Shown: positions 53,957-63,992 of the stretch, piece after piece
Layout of the letters: every line of letters begins with the position of its first letter
Numbering within the stretch: the stretch's first letter is position 1
DNA from: Pseudomonas frederiksbergensis
GTDB lineage: Bacteria > Pseudomonadota > Gammaproteobacteria > Pseudomonadales > Pseudomonadaceae
Length of the DNA: 64,000 nucleotides
NCBI RefSeq assembly: GCF_900105495.1
Contig: NZ_FNTF01000002.1
Location: 2,269,501 to 2,333,500 of the forward strand
Direction: 5' to 3'
The notes under the pieces: model-generated
What the model saw: only the letters and a program-made list of their open reading frames with translations
Database searches by the model: none
What the model was told of the DNA's origin: nothing
Made by a program: the position numbers and the translations under genes

Positions 53957-54871
53957 TCAGGATTTCTTTTCGTCAGCCGCTTTGTCGGTCGGATTGGCGA
54001 TCAGGGCCTTGAGCTCGTCGCTCATCGGGAACATCAGGTTCAGGTTTTTTGGCGGGATTGGCTGCATGAACCATTTTTCGTAGATCTTGTTGATCTCGCC
54101 GGACTTGTAGGTCGCGATGATTGCGTCGTCCACGGCTTTCTTGAACGGTGCATCGCCCTTGCGGACCATGCAACCGTAGATTTCGTAGGACTGTGCAGTA
54201 CCGGTCACGGACCAGTCGGTTGGCTTCTTGGCCTTGGCCATTTCACCGGCCAGCAAGGCGTCATCCATCATGAAAGCCACGGCACGGCCGCTTTCCAGCA
54301 TGTTGAACGACTCGCCGTGGTCTTTGGCGGAGATGACGTTCATGCCCATTTGCTTGTCGGCGTTCATCGACTTGAGGATGCGCTCGGACGTGGTGCCAGC
54401 GGTGGTCACGACGTTCTTGCCTTTCAGGTCCGGGAAGTCTTTGTAAGGCGAGTCTTTCTTGGCCAGCAGCTTGGTGCCGATTTCGAAGATGCCGACCGAG
54501 AAGTCAACTTGCTGCTGACGTTCGACGTTGTTGGTGGTGGAACCGCACTCGACGTCCACGGTGCCGTTCTGCACCAGCGGGATACGGGTTTGCGAAGTCA
54601 CCAGGTTGTATTTGACCTGGAGGTTGGGCATGTCCAGGTCTTTTTTGATGGCTTCCACGATTTTCAGCTGGATATCGTGGGAGTAGCCAACCGGTTTGCC
54701 GGAAGCGTCCGCGATGTAGGAAAACGGAATGGAAGCGTCACGATGCCCGAGGGTGATAACGCCGGACTCTTTGATCTTCTTCAGGGTGCCGGTGAGTTCG
54801 GCGGCGAAAACTGGAGTGCTGATCAGAGCGGCAGCAATGGCTGCGCCCAGGAGATGGGGAACGATGCGCAT
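53957..54871 (-). CDS. aatJ: Acidic amino acid periplasmic binding protein
   Basis: 304 aa, periplasmic (signal peptide MRIVPHLLGAAIAAALISTPVFA). Binding-protein family 3 features: ESGVITLGHRDASIPFSYI, GYSHDIQLKIVEA, QNGTVDVECGSTTNNVERQQQVDFS, and LKGKNVVTTAGTTSERIL, as in glutamate/aspartate binding proteins. Supplies the AatQMP transporter. ATG 54871 with GAGG upstream. Preceded by a CA motif, a sigma-54 promoter and AauR-type sites, so both AauR activation and Crc/Hfq repression are likely. Confidence 0.93.
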   Translation of the reverse strand: MRIVPHLLGAAIAAALISTPVFAAELTGTLKKIKESGVITLGHRDASIPFSYIADASGKPVGYSHDIQLKIVEAIKKDLDMPNLQVKYNLVTSQTRIPLVQNGTVDVECGSTTNNVERQQQVDFSVGIFEIGTKLLAKKDSPYKDFPDLKGKNVVTTAGTTSERILKSMNADKQMGMNVISAKDHGESFNMLESGRAVAFMMDDALLAGEMAKAKKPTDWSVTGTAQSYEIYGCMVRKGDAPFKKAVDDAIIATYKSGEINKIYEKWFMQPIPPKNLNLMFPMSDELKALIANPTDKAADEKKS

Positions 54872-54887
54872 CAAATTTTCCTCGACA

Positions 54888-54895
54888 TTGTTTTT
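54888..54895 (-). promoter_or_regulatory. Candidate Crc/Hfq CA motif (AAAAACAA)
   Basis: AAnAAnAA match on the aatJ mRNA, just before the GAGG ribosome binding site. Fits catabolite repression of acidic amino acid uptake. Confidence 0.5.
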
Positions 54896-54987
54896 ATATG
54901 GAGCCAGTTCATCGGCCCTTTTTTGTGCTTCGAATGCTTGCCGGCTCCTGAAGGGGTGGCGCAGCGGTCATTCGTCCAAGAGTGTAG

Positions 54988-55004
54988 AGCATGACTCGTG
55001 CCAG
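54988..55004 (-). promoter_or_regulatory. Sigma-54 promoter of the aat operon
   Basis: On the minus strand CTGGCACGAGTCATGCT matches the -24/-12 consensus YTGGCACGRNNNTTGCW with one difference (ATGC for TTGC). The start of transcription would be about 105 nt before aatJ. It fits control by AauR, a sigma-54 activator encoded in the same locus. Confidence 0.8.
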
Positions 55005-55080
55005 GCCAGGTCTAATAGATCAACCTATTGATTTATAAGGGGATTAAATATTTGTGGCGAGGGTTTTGATGGTGGGGGAA

Positions 55081-55125
55081 TCCGGTTAACCGAATCGACC
55101 GACGGGTCGCGTTCGGAAAACCGAA
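55081..55125. promoter_or_regulatory. Two AauR-type upstream activator sites
   Basis: TTCGGAAAACCGAA (55112-55125) is an exact match to the TTCGGNNNNCCGAA motif I recall for AauR. TCCGGTTAACCGAA (55081-55094) differs at one base. They are 31 bp apart (three helical turns) and 80-120 bp upstream of the sigma-54 promoter, the expected place for enhancer sites. Confidence 0.75.
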
Positions 55126-55198
55126 TGGTGTTTGGGGCTGCTAACGTTCTTTCGGCCAGATCATAGAAGAGCCAGTGATCGTACCGCTCATATGACAA

Positions 55199-55609
55199 TC
55201 AGCTTTCCTGGCTTAACGGTGTTTCATGCAGGTAGATCCATTGGGCGTTGTGGTGATGCATGCCAATGATCGCCACCGAAACCCGTGAGCTTTCGTGCTG
55301 GCCGAGGCGATGGGTTTCCTTGTAGCGGATCGCCACACTGTTGCCTTCCTGCCAGACCGTCTGCAGGTCGCTGATGACGATCTCCAGGCCTGGCTTGGCG
55401 CCGACTGCACCTTTGAACATCTGTTCGACCGTCGCCCGGCTGACAATGGCGGCCGAGGTGGTGACCAGGGTGAAGTGCTCGGCGAATGCCGACATCAGCG
55501 GTTCAAGCGCGGCCTGCCCCTTGCCGTTTGCGTCGGTGAACAGGGTATGGATCAGCTCGTGCACGTGATGAATGCTGTGGTGCGCCTGTTCAACTATTTT
55601 GTTGTGCAT
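55199..55609 (-). CDS. NTF2-like / DUF4440-type small protein
   Basis: 136 aa, single domain of the NTF2 (SnoaL-like) cone fold: an N-terminal helix pair, MSAFAEHFTLVTTSAAIVSRATVEQMFKGAVG and strands such as VWQEGNSVAIRYKETHRLG and VSVAIIGMHHHNAQWIYLHETPL. Such proteins bind or isomerise small hydrophobic ligands; no catalytic residues can be assigned. The start lies inside the end of the MFS gene (20-nt overlap), so the two are probably translationally linked and may act on one compound. Confidence 0.7.
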   Translation of the reverse strand: MHNKIVEQAHHSIHHVHELIHTLFTDANGKGQAALEPLMSAFAEHFTLVTTSAAIVSRATVEQMFKGAVGAKPGLEIVISDLQTVWQEGNSVAIRYKETHRLGQHESSRVSVAIIGMHHHNAQWIYLHETPLSQES

Positions 55610-56957
55610 GACAGTCCTTTTGAGTGTTCAACTGACTCAGTCGAAAGAGTGGAAACAGGCCCACCAGCGCGGCGATAGCAAAGGTCACGTGGTAGGCCTG
55701 GGTGGTATCGAAATGCTTCAGGAGCAGGTTGAAAATCATCAGGAAGAGGGCGGCGCCGATGCTGAACGACATCTGTCGGTTGATGTTCCAGATGACACTG
55801 GCCTTGTGGGTATCATTACCCTCGAAGTCCATCAGCGACGTGGTTTGTGCTGTGTTGGCACCGATGCCGCCGCCGATCCCCATCAAGCTGTAGGCGATGA
55901 CAATCGCCAGAAAATCCTTGGGGTCGTTCACCAGTAACAGGGTGGCAATGCCGGCACTGTGCAAGAACATGCCAAGGGCAAACAGCCGCTTCGCGTCCAT
56001 CCGGTTGTAGACCCGACCACAGATCAACATCGCGATGAACGCGCCGATGGCGTACAGGATCATGAACATTCCTGTCAGTCGGGCGCTGAAGTGCAGGGTG
56101 TTTTGCAGGAAAAAGATGCTCATCAAGTTGACCCCCGTGAACACACCGGGAATCGCGTAATAGATAAAGATGGAGGTGCTGAGTTTTTTGCTTTTGAGCA
56201 GGCTCAGTTCAATGATCGGGTTTTTGCAGGTGCGGTAGTGCAGCCCGTACAGCACGACGAAAGCAACGCCGGCCATGACGAAGAGCGCGGCTACCCATGC
56301 CGGAGCGTCGCCGCCGTATAACGACATACCCATCAGCAGGCTGCCGAGCGCCGCGCTGACCAGTAGCAAGCCCTTGATGTCGGGCCTGGGCAAGCTCGTC
56401 GGGCGTCCTTCGTTGATCCAGAACCAGGACAGCAATGCCGCGATCAGCGAAAACGGGATGTTGCTGTAGAACACCCAGCGCCAGGAACTGCTGTCGACGA
56501 TGACACCGCCGATGGTCGGTGAAATTGCGGGCGCTATCAGGGCAACGGCCATGACCAATGTGGATATTTTCGCCCGCTGCTCGCCCTTGAACAGGTTGAA
56601 CGTCAGCGCCTGGCCGACTGGAATCAACAAGCCGCCGCCTATTCCCTGGACGAAGCGCCAGATCACCAGCTCATGGAAGCTGTTGGCCAGACCACACATC
56701 CACACCGAGGCGGTGAACACGATCATCGAGGCAGTGAGGATTTCCCGGCTGCCAAAATGACCGGCCAGCCAGGTGCTGACCGGGATGATCAGTGTCAGCC
56801 CCAGAATATAAGCGTTAGACACCCAGGCAACATCTGAAGTACTAACGTGCAGCGCCGCCGATATACTCGGTAATGCGACCGCTGACATAAAGATGTTAAT
56901 GCAGTCTATAAAAAAGCCGATCAGAAATATCAGTGCAACTTTGTAGCGATAGGTCAT
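55590..56957 (-). CDS. MFS exporter, DHA2 (EmrB/QacA) type
   Basis: 455 aa, about 12-14 hydrophobic helices. N-terminal FFIDCINIFMSAVALPSISAALHVSTSDVAWVSNAYILGLTLIIPVSTWLAGHFG has the DHA2 motif pattern (DCINIFM, ALPSI, VAWV-x-x-AY-L), followed by FVQGIGGGLLIPVGQAL and the antiporter motif VMAVALIAPAISPTIGGVI. A proton-driven exporter of drugs or toxic metabolites; substrate unknown. ATG 56957 has AAGGGGAAAC upstream. Divergent from the LysR regulator at 57048 with 90 bp between. Confidence 0.85.
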   Translation of the reverse strand: MTYRYKVALIFLIGFFIDCINIFMSAVALPSISAALHVSTSDVAWVSNAYILGLTLIIPVSTWLAGHFGSREILTASMIVFTASVWMCGLANSFHELVIWRFVQGIGGGLLIPVGQALTFNLFKGEQRAKISTLVMAVALIAPAISPTIGGVIVDSSSWRWVFYSNIPFSLIAALLSWFWINEGRPTSLPRPDIKGLLLVSAALGSLLMGMSLYGGDAPAWVAALFVMAGVAFVVLYGLHYRTCKNPIIELSLLKSKKLSTSIFIYYAIPGVFTGVNLMSIFFLQNTLHFSARLTGMFMILYAIGAFIAMLICGRVYNRMDAKRLFALGMFLHSAGIATLLLVNDPKDFLAIVIAYSLMGIGGGIGANTAQTTSLMDFEGNDTHKASVIWNINRQMSFSIGAALFLMIFNLLLKHFDTTQAYHVTFAIAALVGLFPLFRLSQLNTQKDCHAQQNS

Positions 56958-57047
56958 GTTGTTTCCCCTTTGCCACAAAGCATAGGGGCGGTGGACTTGA
57001 ACTGTCGATACGACTATCCTTGAAACAATGTTTGACGGGATTTAACA

Positions 57048-57950
57048 GTGAGCCTTATTGCTATGCACACTCATCTTAATCGGGTCCAGACATTCCTGGC
57101 CGTGGTCGATTTTGGTTCTTACACCAAGGCGGCCAATTACCTGAGCATCAGCAAGGCCATGGCCAGCCTGCATGTCAAGGCCCTGGAGGACTTGCTGTCA
57201 GCGACGTTGTTGATTCGCAATACTCGAAATATATCCCTCACCGAAATCGGCCAGGACTTTTATGAAGAGTTCAAAGGTATTGTCGCGGACATCGATAACG
57301 CCTTCGATAATGTATTAAAAGGGCATGATCGGGTGTCCGGAAAGTTGCGCTTCAGTTCCACCAGTGAATACGGCGAGGCCTATATTCTTCCGTTGATACC
57401 GAAATTCATAGAACGCTATCCGGAAATCAAACTCTGTTATAACTTCAACTCGTCACTCAATGATCTGGTGGCGGAAAAGTTAGACCTGGTTATCCGTTTA
57501 GGCAACTTGGCGGACTCGGCTTTCAAGAGCCGTAAACTGGCGGATTATGAAATTGTGCTGGTGGCGACCGAGACGTTTCTTGCTCGTCACCCGGTGCGCA
57601 ATCCTCAGGACCTGAATTCGGTGCCGTGGATCGCCAACAGCAACCTGCAGGCACCGACCCAGTGGTCGTTGCGCCATCCGCAATTGGGGGCTGTCGAGAT
57701 CAATGGGATCAATCAGTTTGAATCCAATTCTTCCACGGCTATCCGCTCCATGACGTTGTCATCGCTAGGCGTCTCGGTGCTGCCCGCCTGGGTGGTCAAG
57801 GACGACATCGCCAGTGAGCGGCTGATTCGGTTGTTGCCCGACTATTCGCTGCCCTCTCAGTCAGTCAACGTGGTGTTCCCCAACAGCCCGCATTTGCCCC
57901 ACAAATCGAGGGCGTTCATTGATTTCCTGTTGCTGCATCTAGCGCAGTAA
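57048..57950 (+). CDS. LysR-family regulator (CrgA/AaeR-like group)
   Basis: 300 aa with the winged helix-turn-helix at the N-terminus (RVQTFLAVVDFGSYTKAANYLSISKAMASLHVKALEDLL) and effector domain segments LRFSSTSEYGEAYILPLIPKFIERYPEI, DLVIRLGNLADSAFKSRKL and SLGVSVLPAWVV. Probably controls the divergent MFS/NTF2-like pair, the usual LysR arrangement. Start GTG 57048 (GGGA upstream) or ATG 57063. Base composition is somewhat more A+T-rich than the neighbours, for example around 57230-57340. The terminator at 57964 follows. Confidence 0.85.
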   Translation: MSLIAMHTHLNRVQTFLAVVDFGSYTKAANYLSISKAMASLHVKALEDLLSATLLIRNTRNISLTEIGQDFYEEFKGIVADIDNAFDNVLKGHDRVSGKLRFSSTSEYGEAYILPLIPKFIERYPEIKLCYNFNSSLNDLVAEKLDLVIRLGNLADSAFKSRKLADYEIVLVATETFLARHPVRNPQDLNSVPWIANSNLQAPTQWSLRHPQLGAVEINGINQFESNSSTAIRSMTLSSLGVSVLPAWVVKDDIASERLIRLLPDYSLPSQSVNVVFPNSPHLPHKSRAFIDFLLLHLAQ

Positions 57951-57963
57951 GCACACGTACAAA

Positions 57964-57996
57964 AAAAGCCCCTGAATCGTGAGATTCAGGGGCTTT
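57964..57996. terminator. Bidirectional terminator between lysR and glpD
   Basis: Stem GCCCCTGAAT / ATTCAGGGGC (10 bp, 6-nt loop) flanked by A-run and CTTTC, between the convergent LysR and glpD genes (14 bp after one stop, 20 bp from the other). Confidence 0.9.
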
Positions 57997-58015
57997 CGTT
58001 TAAGCGGATCAGGGA

Positions 58016-59554
58016 TCAGGCCGCTTCGATCTTGCTGCGGTTCTGCTCGACCTTGCTCATATAATCCGCCAGTTTCTGCTGTTCCTCCGGCGTGGTGAAC
58101 AAGCCCAGCTTGCTGCGGCGCCACAGGATGTCGTGCGCGGTGGTCGCCCATTCTTCGCTGCACAGATAATCGACTTCACGGGTGTAGAGCCCGCCGCCGA
58201 TGTGTTCGCCCATATCGCCGAGGTTTTGCACGCCTTCGAGCATGCGCCAGGTGCGGCTGCCGTAGGTGGTGGCCCAGCGGCGGGCGATTTCGGTCGGCAC
58301 CCAGTCGAACTTGTCACGGATCAAGGCGCACAAGGCTTGCGGGGTGGTCATGTCTTCGCCGCCCGGCAGGGTAGCGCTGGCGGTCCAGCTCGGCTTGATG
58401 TCCTTGAAGTACGGGGCCAGTTGCGCCAGCGCCGACTCGGCCAGTTTGCGGTAGGTGGTCAGCTTGCCGCCGAACACCGACAACAGCGGCGCTTCTTCGC
58501 CGGTACCCGACAGTGCCAGGGTGTAGTCGCGGGTGACGGCCGACGGGTTATCGGATTCGTCGTTACACAGCGGGCGAACGCCGGAATAGCTGTGCAGGAT
58601 GTCGTCGCGGCTGATGCGTTTCTTGAAATGAGAGTTGACCACTTTCAACAGGTAATCGGTTTCGCCTTCGGTGATCGCCACTGCAGCCGGATCGCCGGTG
58701 TATTCGCGGTCGGTGGTGCCGATGAGGGTGAAGTGGTTCAGGTACGGAATGGTGAACACGATGCGCTGGTCTTCGTTTTGCAGAATGTGCGCGTGTTCGC
58801 CTTCGTACAGTTTCGGCACGATCAGGTGGCTGCCCTGAATCAGGCGGATGCCGTACGGCGATTCCATCTTCAGGTCGTCACGAATGAACTTGGCGACCCA
58901 AGGGCCGGCGGCGTTTACCAGTGCCTTGGCGCGGATCGAGAACAGACTGCCATCGGCGCGTTCCAGATGCAGGTGCCACATGCCCTTGGTGCGACGGGCG
59001 CTGACGCAGCGAGTCTGGGTGTGAACGTGGGCGCCTTTTTCGCGGGCGGCCATGGCGTTCAGCACCACCAGACGAGCATCGTCGACCCAGCAATCGGAGT
59101 ATTCGAAGCCTTTGGTGATTTCGCTTTTCAGCGGGCTGTCCGGGCCGAACTTCAGGCTTTTCGAACCTTCGAGTTTTTCCCGTTTGCCGAGGTGGTCATA
59201 AAGGAACAGACCGGCGCGGATCATCCAGGCCGGACGCAGGTGCGGACGGTGCGGCAGCACGAAGCGCATCTGCTTGACGATGTGCGGGGCCTTGGCCAGC
59301 AGCACTTCGCGTTCGGCCAGGGCTTCGCGCACCAGGCGGAATTCGTAATGTTCGAGGTAACGCAGGCCACCGTGGATCAGCTTGCTGCTGGCTGAGGAGG
59401 TGTGGCTGGCCAGGTCGTCCTTTTCGCATAGAAACACCGAAAGACCGCGACCGGCGGCATCCGCTGCGATCCCCACGCCATTGATCCCGCCACCGATGAC
59501 GGCGATATCGTAGATCTCAGCGAGAGGGGGCGTAGGCAAGGTAGAAGTGGGCAT
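58016..59554 (-). CDS. glpD: Aerobic glycerol-3-phosphate dehydrogenase
   Basis: 512 aa FAD-dependent, membrane-associated enzyme that oxidises glycerol-3-phosphate to dihydroxyacetone phosphate and passes electrons to quinone. N-terminal FAD site DIAVIGGGINGVGIAADAAGRG, then KLIHGGLRYLEHYEFRLVREAL, RALVNAAGPW, TDREYTGDPAAV, YSGVRPL and SVFGGKLTTYRKLAE. GAGG is placed well before ATG 59554. Last gene of the glp cluster; its promoter region (59555-59717) contains a GAACAT-AA-ATGTTC palindrome, likely the GlpR site. Confidence 0.95.
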   Translation of the reverse strand: MPTSTLPTPPLAEIYDIAVIGGGINGVGIAADAAGRGLSVFLCEKDDLASHTSSASSKLIHGGLRYLEHYEFRLVREALAEREVLLAKAPHIVKQMRFVLPHRPHLRPAWMIRAGLFLYDHLGKREKLEGSKSLKFGPDSPLKSEITKGFEYSDCWVDDARLVVLNAMAAREKGAHVHTQTRCVSARRTKGMWHLHLERADGSLFSIRAKALVNAAGPWVAKFIRDDLKMESPYGIRLIQGSHLIVPKLYEGEHAHILQNEDQRIVFTIPYLNHFTLIGTTDREYTGDPAAVAITEGETDYLLKVVNSHFKKRISRDDILHSYSGVRPLCNDESDNPSAVTRDYTLALSGTGEEAPLLSVFGGKLTTYRKLAESALAQLAPYFKDIKPSWTASATLPGGEDMTTPQALCALIRDKFDWVPTEIARRWATTYGSRTWRMLEGVQNLGDMGEHIGGGLYTREVDYLCSEEWATTAHDILWRRSKLGLFTTPEEQQKLADYMSKVEQNRSKIEAA

Positions 59555-59592
59555 CGGCTAGCCTCGGGCTTTTATGATTTTCGGTATTGGAA

Positions 59593-59618
59593 TTCGAACA
59601 TAAATGTTCATTTGCGAA
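59593..59618. promoter_or_regulatory. Candidate GlpR operator at glpD
   Basis: TTCGAACATAAATGTTCATT followed by TGCGAA contains the perfect palindrome GAACAT-AA-ATGTTC (59596-59609) bracketed by TTCG/CGAA. It is 40-65 bp upstream of the glpD start. Resembles GlpR-type operators; assignment is inference. Confidence 0.45.
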
Positions 59619-59720
59619 AATGGTAGCCCATAAAGTCGCCCACAGCCAGTTAACTTCGATTGAAAATACTGATCGAAGGGCCGTGAAAGGAAAATTTTCG
59701 AACATTTAGAGGTGGGTTTT

Positions 59721-59850
59721 TTGGCGAGGGGGCTTGCCCCCGTTCGACTGCGCAGCAGTCGCAGAGCGGGTTGCGATGTTTAACTGAGGGTTTGGCTGTG
59801 AATGGTTTTGGGGCCGCTTCGCGGCCCAACGGGGGCAAGCCCCCTCGCCA
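59721..59850. repeat. REPIN, GGCGAGGGGGCTTGCCCCC family
   Basis: Perfect 23-bp arms (59722-59744 and 59828-59850). The centre includes ACTGCGCAGCAGTCG and GGGCCGCTTCGCGGCCC, itself a strong hairpin. This fills most of the 312-bp gap between glpR and glpD. Confidence 0.85.
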
Positions 59851-59866
59851 CAAGGGACCGATGTGC

Positions 59867-60622
59867 TTACACGACTTCTAGCCGAATCTTGTGCTGACTC
59901 AACAACTGCGCCAACGCCGGCACAGGTTGCTGATCGGTCACCAGGCAATCGATCAAGCTGATCGGCCCCAGGCGAATCATGGCGTTGCGCCCGAATTTGC
60001 TGGAGTCAGCCGCCAGTATCACCTTCCGGGCATTGGCGATGATCGCCTGGGACACCCGAACTTCCTGATAGTCGAAGTCCAGCAGGCTGCCGTCTTCATC
60101 GATACCGCTGATGCCGACCAGGGCGAAATCAACCTTGAACTGGTTAATGAAGTCGACACTGGCCTGACCGACCACGCCACCGTCGCGCCGCACGTTGCCG
60201 CCGGTCAGCAGGACATCGAAGTCGTCCTTGGCGCTGAGCATTGATGCCACATGCAGGTTGTTGGTGATGATTTTCAGGTGATTGTGATTGAGCAACGCCC
60301 GGGCGATGGATTCGGTGGTGGTGCCGATGTTGATGAACAGCGAGGCGTGATCCGGGATTTGAGCCGCAATGGCTTCGCCGATACGCTGCTTTTCATCGCG
60401 CATCTGGTCGGCACGCATGGCGTAGGCGGTGTTTTCGACGCTGGAATCGTAGGCTGCGCCGCCGTGGTAGCGACGCAATAAATTAGCTTCCGCGAGCTGA
60501 TTGATATCACGGCGGATGGTTTGCGGTGTAACGACGAACAGCGTAGCCATTTCCTCGATGCTGACGTACCCGCGTTCGCGGACCAGTTCGAGGATTTGCT
60601 GCTGACGGGGAGGCAGATTCAT
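59867..60622 (-). CDS. glpR: DeoR-family repressor of the glycerol regulon
   Basis: 251 aa: N-terminal DeoR helix-turn-helix ([38 protein letters not shown]) and sugar-phosphate-binding domain ([53 protein letters not shown]). GlpR represses glp genes until glycerol-3-phosphate binds. GGAAG lies before the ATG. Located between glpK and glpD, the normal Pseudomonas order. Confidence 0.94.
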   Translation of the reverse strand: MNLPPRQQQILELVRERGYVSIEEMATLFVVTPQTIRRDINQLAEANLLRRYHGGAAYDSSVENTAYAMRADQMRDEKQRIGEAIAAQIPDHASLFINIGTTTESIARALLNHNHLKIITNNLHVASMLSAKDDFDVLLTGGNVRRDGGVVGQASVDFINQFKVDFALVGISGIDEDGSLLDFDYQEVRVSQAIIANARKVILAADSSKFGRNAMIRLGPISLIDCLVTDQQPVPALAQLLSQHKIRLEVV

Positions 60623-60718
60623 GGGGCTTCCTTTGGGCTGCCGTGCAAAAATTTGCCCATGATGCCGCAGGAATCTGCTCCCTGCCAGTTACATACAGAT
60701 ACGAGTACTCACCTCGGC

Positions 60719-62299
<1,581 letters not shown>

Positions 62300-63151
62300 T
62301 CAAGAAGTTCTTGGTTTGCCGTCAATGGCCGGTGCTGCGTCCTTTGTAGCAGGCAGGGCGCTGGGCAGATGGCGGGCAATCAACCCGCGATATGCTGCAG
62401 CACCGAGGCAGGCACCGACAATCGGTGCAAAAATCGGAATCAGGAAATACGGGATATCGCGCCCGCCGGTGAAGGAAATTTCACCCCAGCCAGCGAAGAA
62501 AGTCATCAGTTTAGGACCGAAGTCGCGCGCCGGGTTCATCGCAAAACCGGTCAGCGGCCCCATCGAACTGCCAATTACGGCAATCAGCAGGCCGATCAGC
62601 AGCGGAGCGAGCGGACCCTTTGGCAAGCCATTGTTGTCGTCGGTCAGGGACATGATCACGCCCATCAGGATGGCAGTGATGATCACTTCGACGAGGAAGG
62701 CTTGAGCCGTGGACAAGACCGGGTTGGGGAAGGTGGAAAACACCGACGCCAATTCGAGGCTGGCCTGAGTACCACGAACCATATGGTGTGTTTGTTCGTA
62801 ATCGAAGAATAAATTGCTGTACAGCGTGTAAACCAACAACGCTCCACAGAAGGCGCCTGCGATCTGGGCGAGGATATAAAAAGGCAGTTTGCGCTTTTCG
62901 AAGTCAGCGAAAATGCTCAGGGCAATGCTGACGGCAGGATTGAGATGAGCCCCGGAAACGCCGGCGGTCAGGTAGATCGCCATACTCACGCCGACCCCCC
63001 AGATGATGCTGATTTCCCAAAGGCCAAAGCTGGCACCCGCGACCTTGAGCGCGGCAACACAACCTGTACCAAAAAATATCAGCAGCGCAGTGCCCAGGAA
63101 TTCGGCCATGCATTGGCTTGAGAGCGACGGTTGTTGTAAAGCAGTTGTCAT
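62300..63151 (-). CDS. glpF: Glycerol uptake facilitator (aquaglyceroporin)
   Basis: 283 aa, six helices and two NPA half-helices: HLNPAVSIALS and FAMNPARDFGPKL; the Asp after the second NPAR marks the glycerol-conducting type. QCMAEFLGTALLIFFGTGCVAA is the usual first helix. Brings glycerol into the cytoplasm for GlpK. ATG 63151 (MTTALQQ) has TGAGG upstream. First gene of the glpFKRD series; leader carries a CA motif (63166-63173) and a candidate operator (63325-63352). Confidence 0.95.
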   Translation of the reverse strand: MTTALQQPSLSSQCMAEFLGTALLIFFGTGCVAALKVAGASFGLWEISIIWGVGVSMAIYLTAGVSGAHLNPAVSIALSIFADFEKRKLPFYILAQIAGAFCGALLVYTLYSNLFFDYEQTHHMVRGTQASLELASVFSTFPNPVLSTAQAFLVEVIITAILMGVIMSLTDDNNGLPKGPLAPLLIGLLIAVIGSSMGPLTGFAMNPARDFGPKLMTFFAGWGEISFTGGRDIPYFLIPIFAPIVGACLGAAAYRGLIARHLPSALPATKDAAPAIDGKPRTS

Positions 63152-63165
63152 TGAAAACCTCATTT

Positions 63166-63173
63166 TTGTTGTT
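63166..63173 (-). promoter_or_regulatory. Candidate Crc/Hfq CA motif (AACAACAA)
   Basis: Exact AAnAAnAA match in the glpF mRNA a few bases before TGAGG. Consistent with catabolite repression of glycerol uptake by Hfq/Crc. Confidence 0.55.
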
Positions 63174-63324
63174 GTCTGGCGCTTTTGCATCATGGTCAAA
63201 GCGCGATTTTCACCGAGGCAGGATCCCCATCCTGTTCTCGGCCTACTGCTGGGTGCTGCGATAGGAACATTCGTACAGTATTCAGATTCGAAAAAATATA
63301 GACAAGAAACGCTGCTGTCAAAGG

Positions 63325-63352
63325 TCGAAAGTGAACCATCAGTCACAATCGA
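63325..63352. promoter_or_regulatory. Candidate GlpR operator upstream of glpF
   Basis: TCGAAAGTGA and TCACAATCGA form an imperfect inverted repeat (8 of 10) with an 8-nt centre, about 175 bp before the glpF start in the 370-bp gap between glpF and ybaK. The rest of that gap shows nothing else I can name. Assignment to GlpR is inference. Confidence 0.35.
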
Positions 63353-63521
63353 ACTATTAGTCACATGAATGACCGCATCGTTCACGCGGCTGGCCGAAGG
63401 TGGACGAACGGCATGCGACACGGCCGAGCCTTTGAAATAGCGCCGCAATAGAGCGTTTTGTCGATCAATGGCCTAGAATCCAGCGCAGTATTTTTCTACT
63501 GCCGCCCAGTCTGGAGCTGTC

Positions 63522-63992
63522 ATGACCCCCGCATTGGATTTGTTGAAAAAAGTTCGTGCCGAACATCGCGTGCACAGTTACGAACATGATCCGAAGGCCG
63601 CGTCCTACGGTCTGGAGGCCGCGGAGAAGCTGGGGCTGGATCCGGCGCAGGTGTTCAAGACCTTGCTGGCGGCCAGCGAGAAAGGTGAATTGTTGGTGGC
63701 TGTGGTGCCGGTCGTCGGAAGTCTGGACTTAAAGGGCCTTGCGCATGCGGCCGGGGTGAAAAAAGTCGAAATGGCCGATCCCGCAGCTGCGCAACGATCC
63801 ACCGGTTACCTGTTGGGCGGCATCAGTCCGTTGGGACAGAAAAAGCGCTTGCGCACCTTTATCGATAATTCGGCGCAGCCCTTCGCCAGCATTTTTGTCA
63901 GCGCGGGGCGACGTGGCCTGGAAGTCGAATTGGCGCCCGCGGTGCTGGCCGAACATACCCAGGCAAAGTTCGCTGATATCGGTCGCGCCTGA
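63522..63992 (+). CDS. ybaK: Cys-tRNA(Pro)/Cys-tRNA(Cys) deacylase YbaK
   Basis: 156 aa, single INS-like editing domain. [43 protein letters not shown] and [26 protein letters not shown] are the family core; the lysine in VFKTL is the conserved residue needed for hydrolysis of Cys-tRNA(Pro). It removes wrongly attached cysteine in trans. GGAG is seven bases before ATG 63522. Divergent from glpF with no apparent functional link. Confidence 0.92.
   Translation: MTPALDLLKKVRAEHRVHSYEHDPKAASYGLEAAEKLGLDPAQVFKTLLAASEKGELLVAVVPVVGSLDLKGLAHAAGVKKVEMADPAAAQRSTGYLLGGISPLGQKKRLRTFIDNSAQPFASIFVSAGRRGLEVELAPAVLAEHTQAKFADIGRA

Noticed and set aside
55590..55609. 20-nt overlap between the MFS and NTF2-like genes as a possible gene fusion or frameshift
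   Set aside because: The two products are complete, unrelated domains in different frames with normal ends; simple overlapping genes explain it.
58133..59395. 420-codon open frame on the plus strand opposite glpD
   Set aside because: Antisense shadow of a highly conserved gene.
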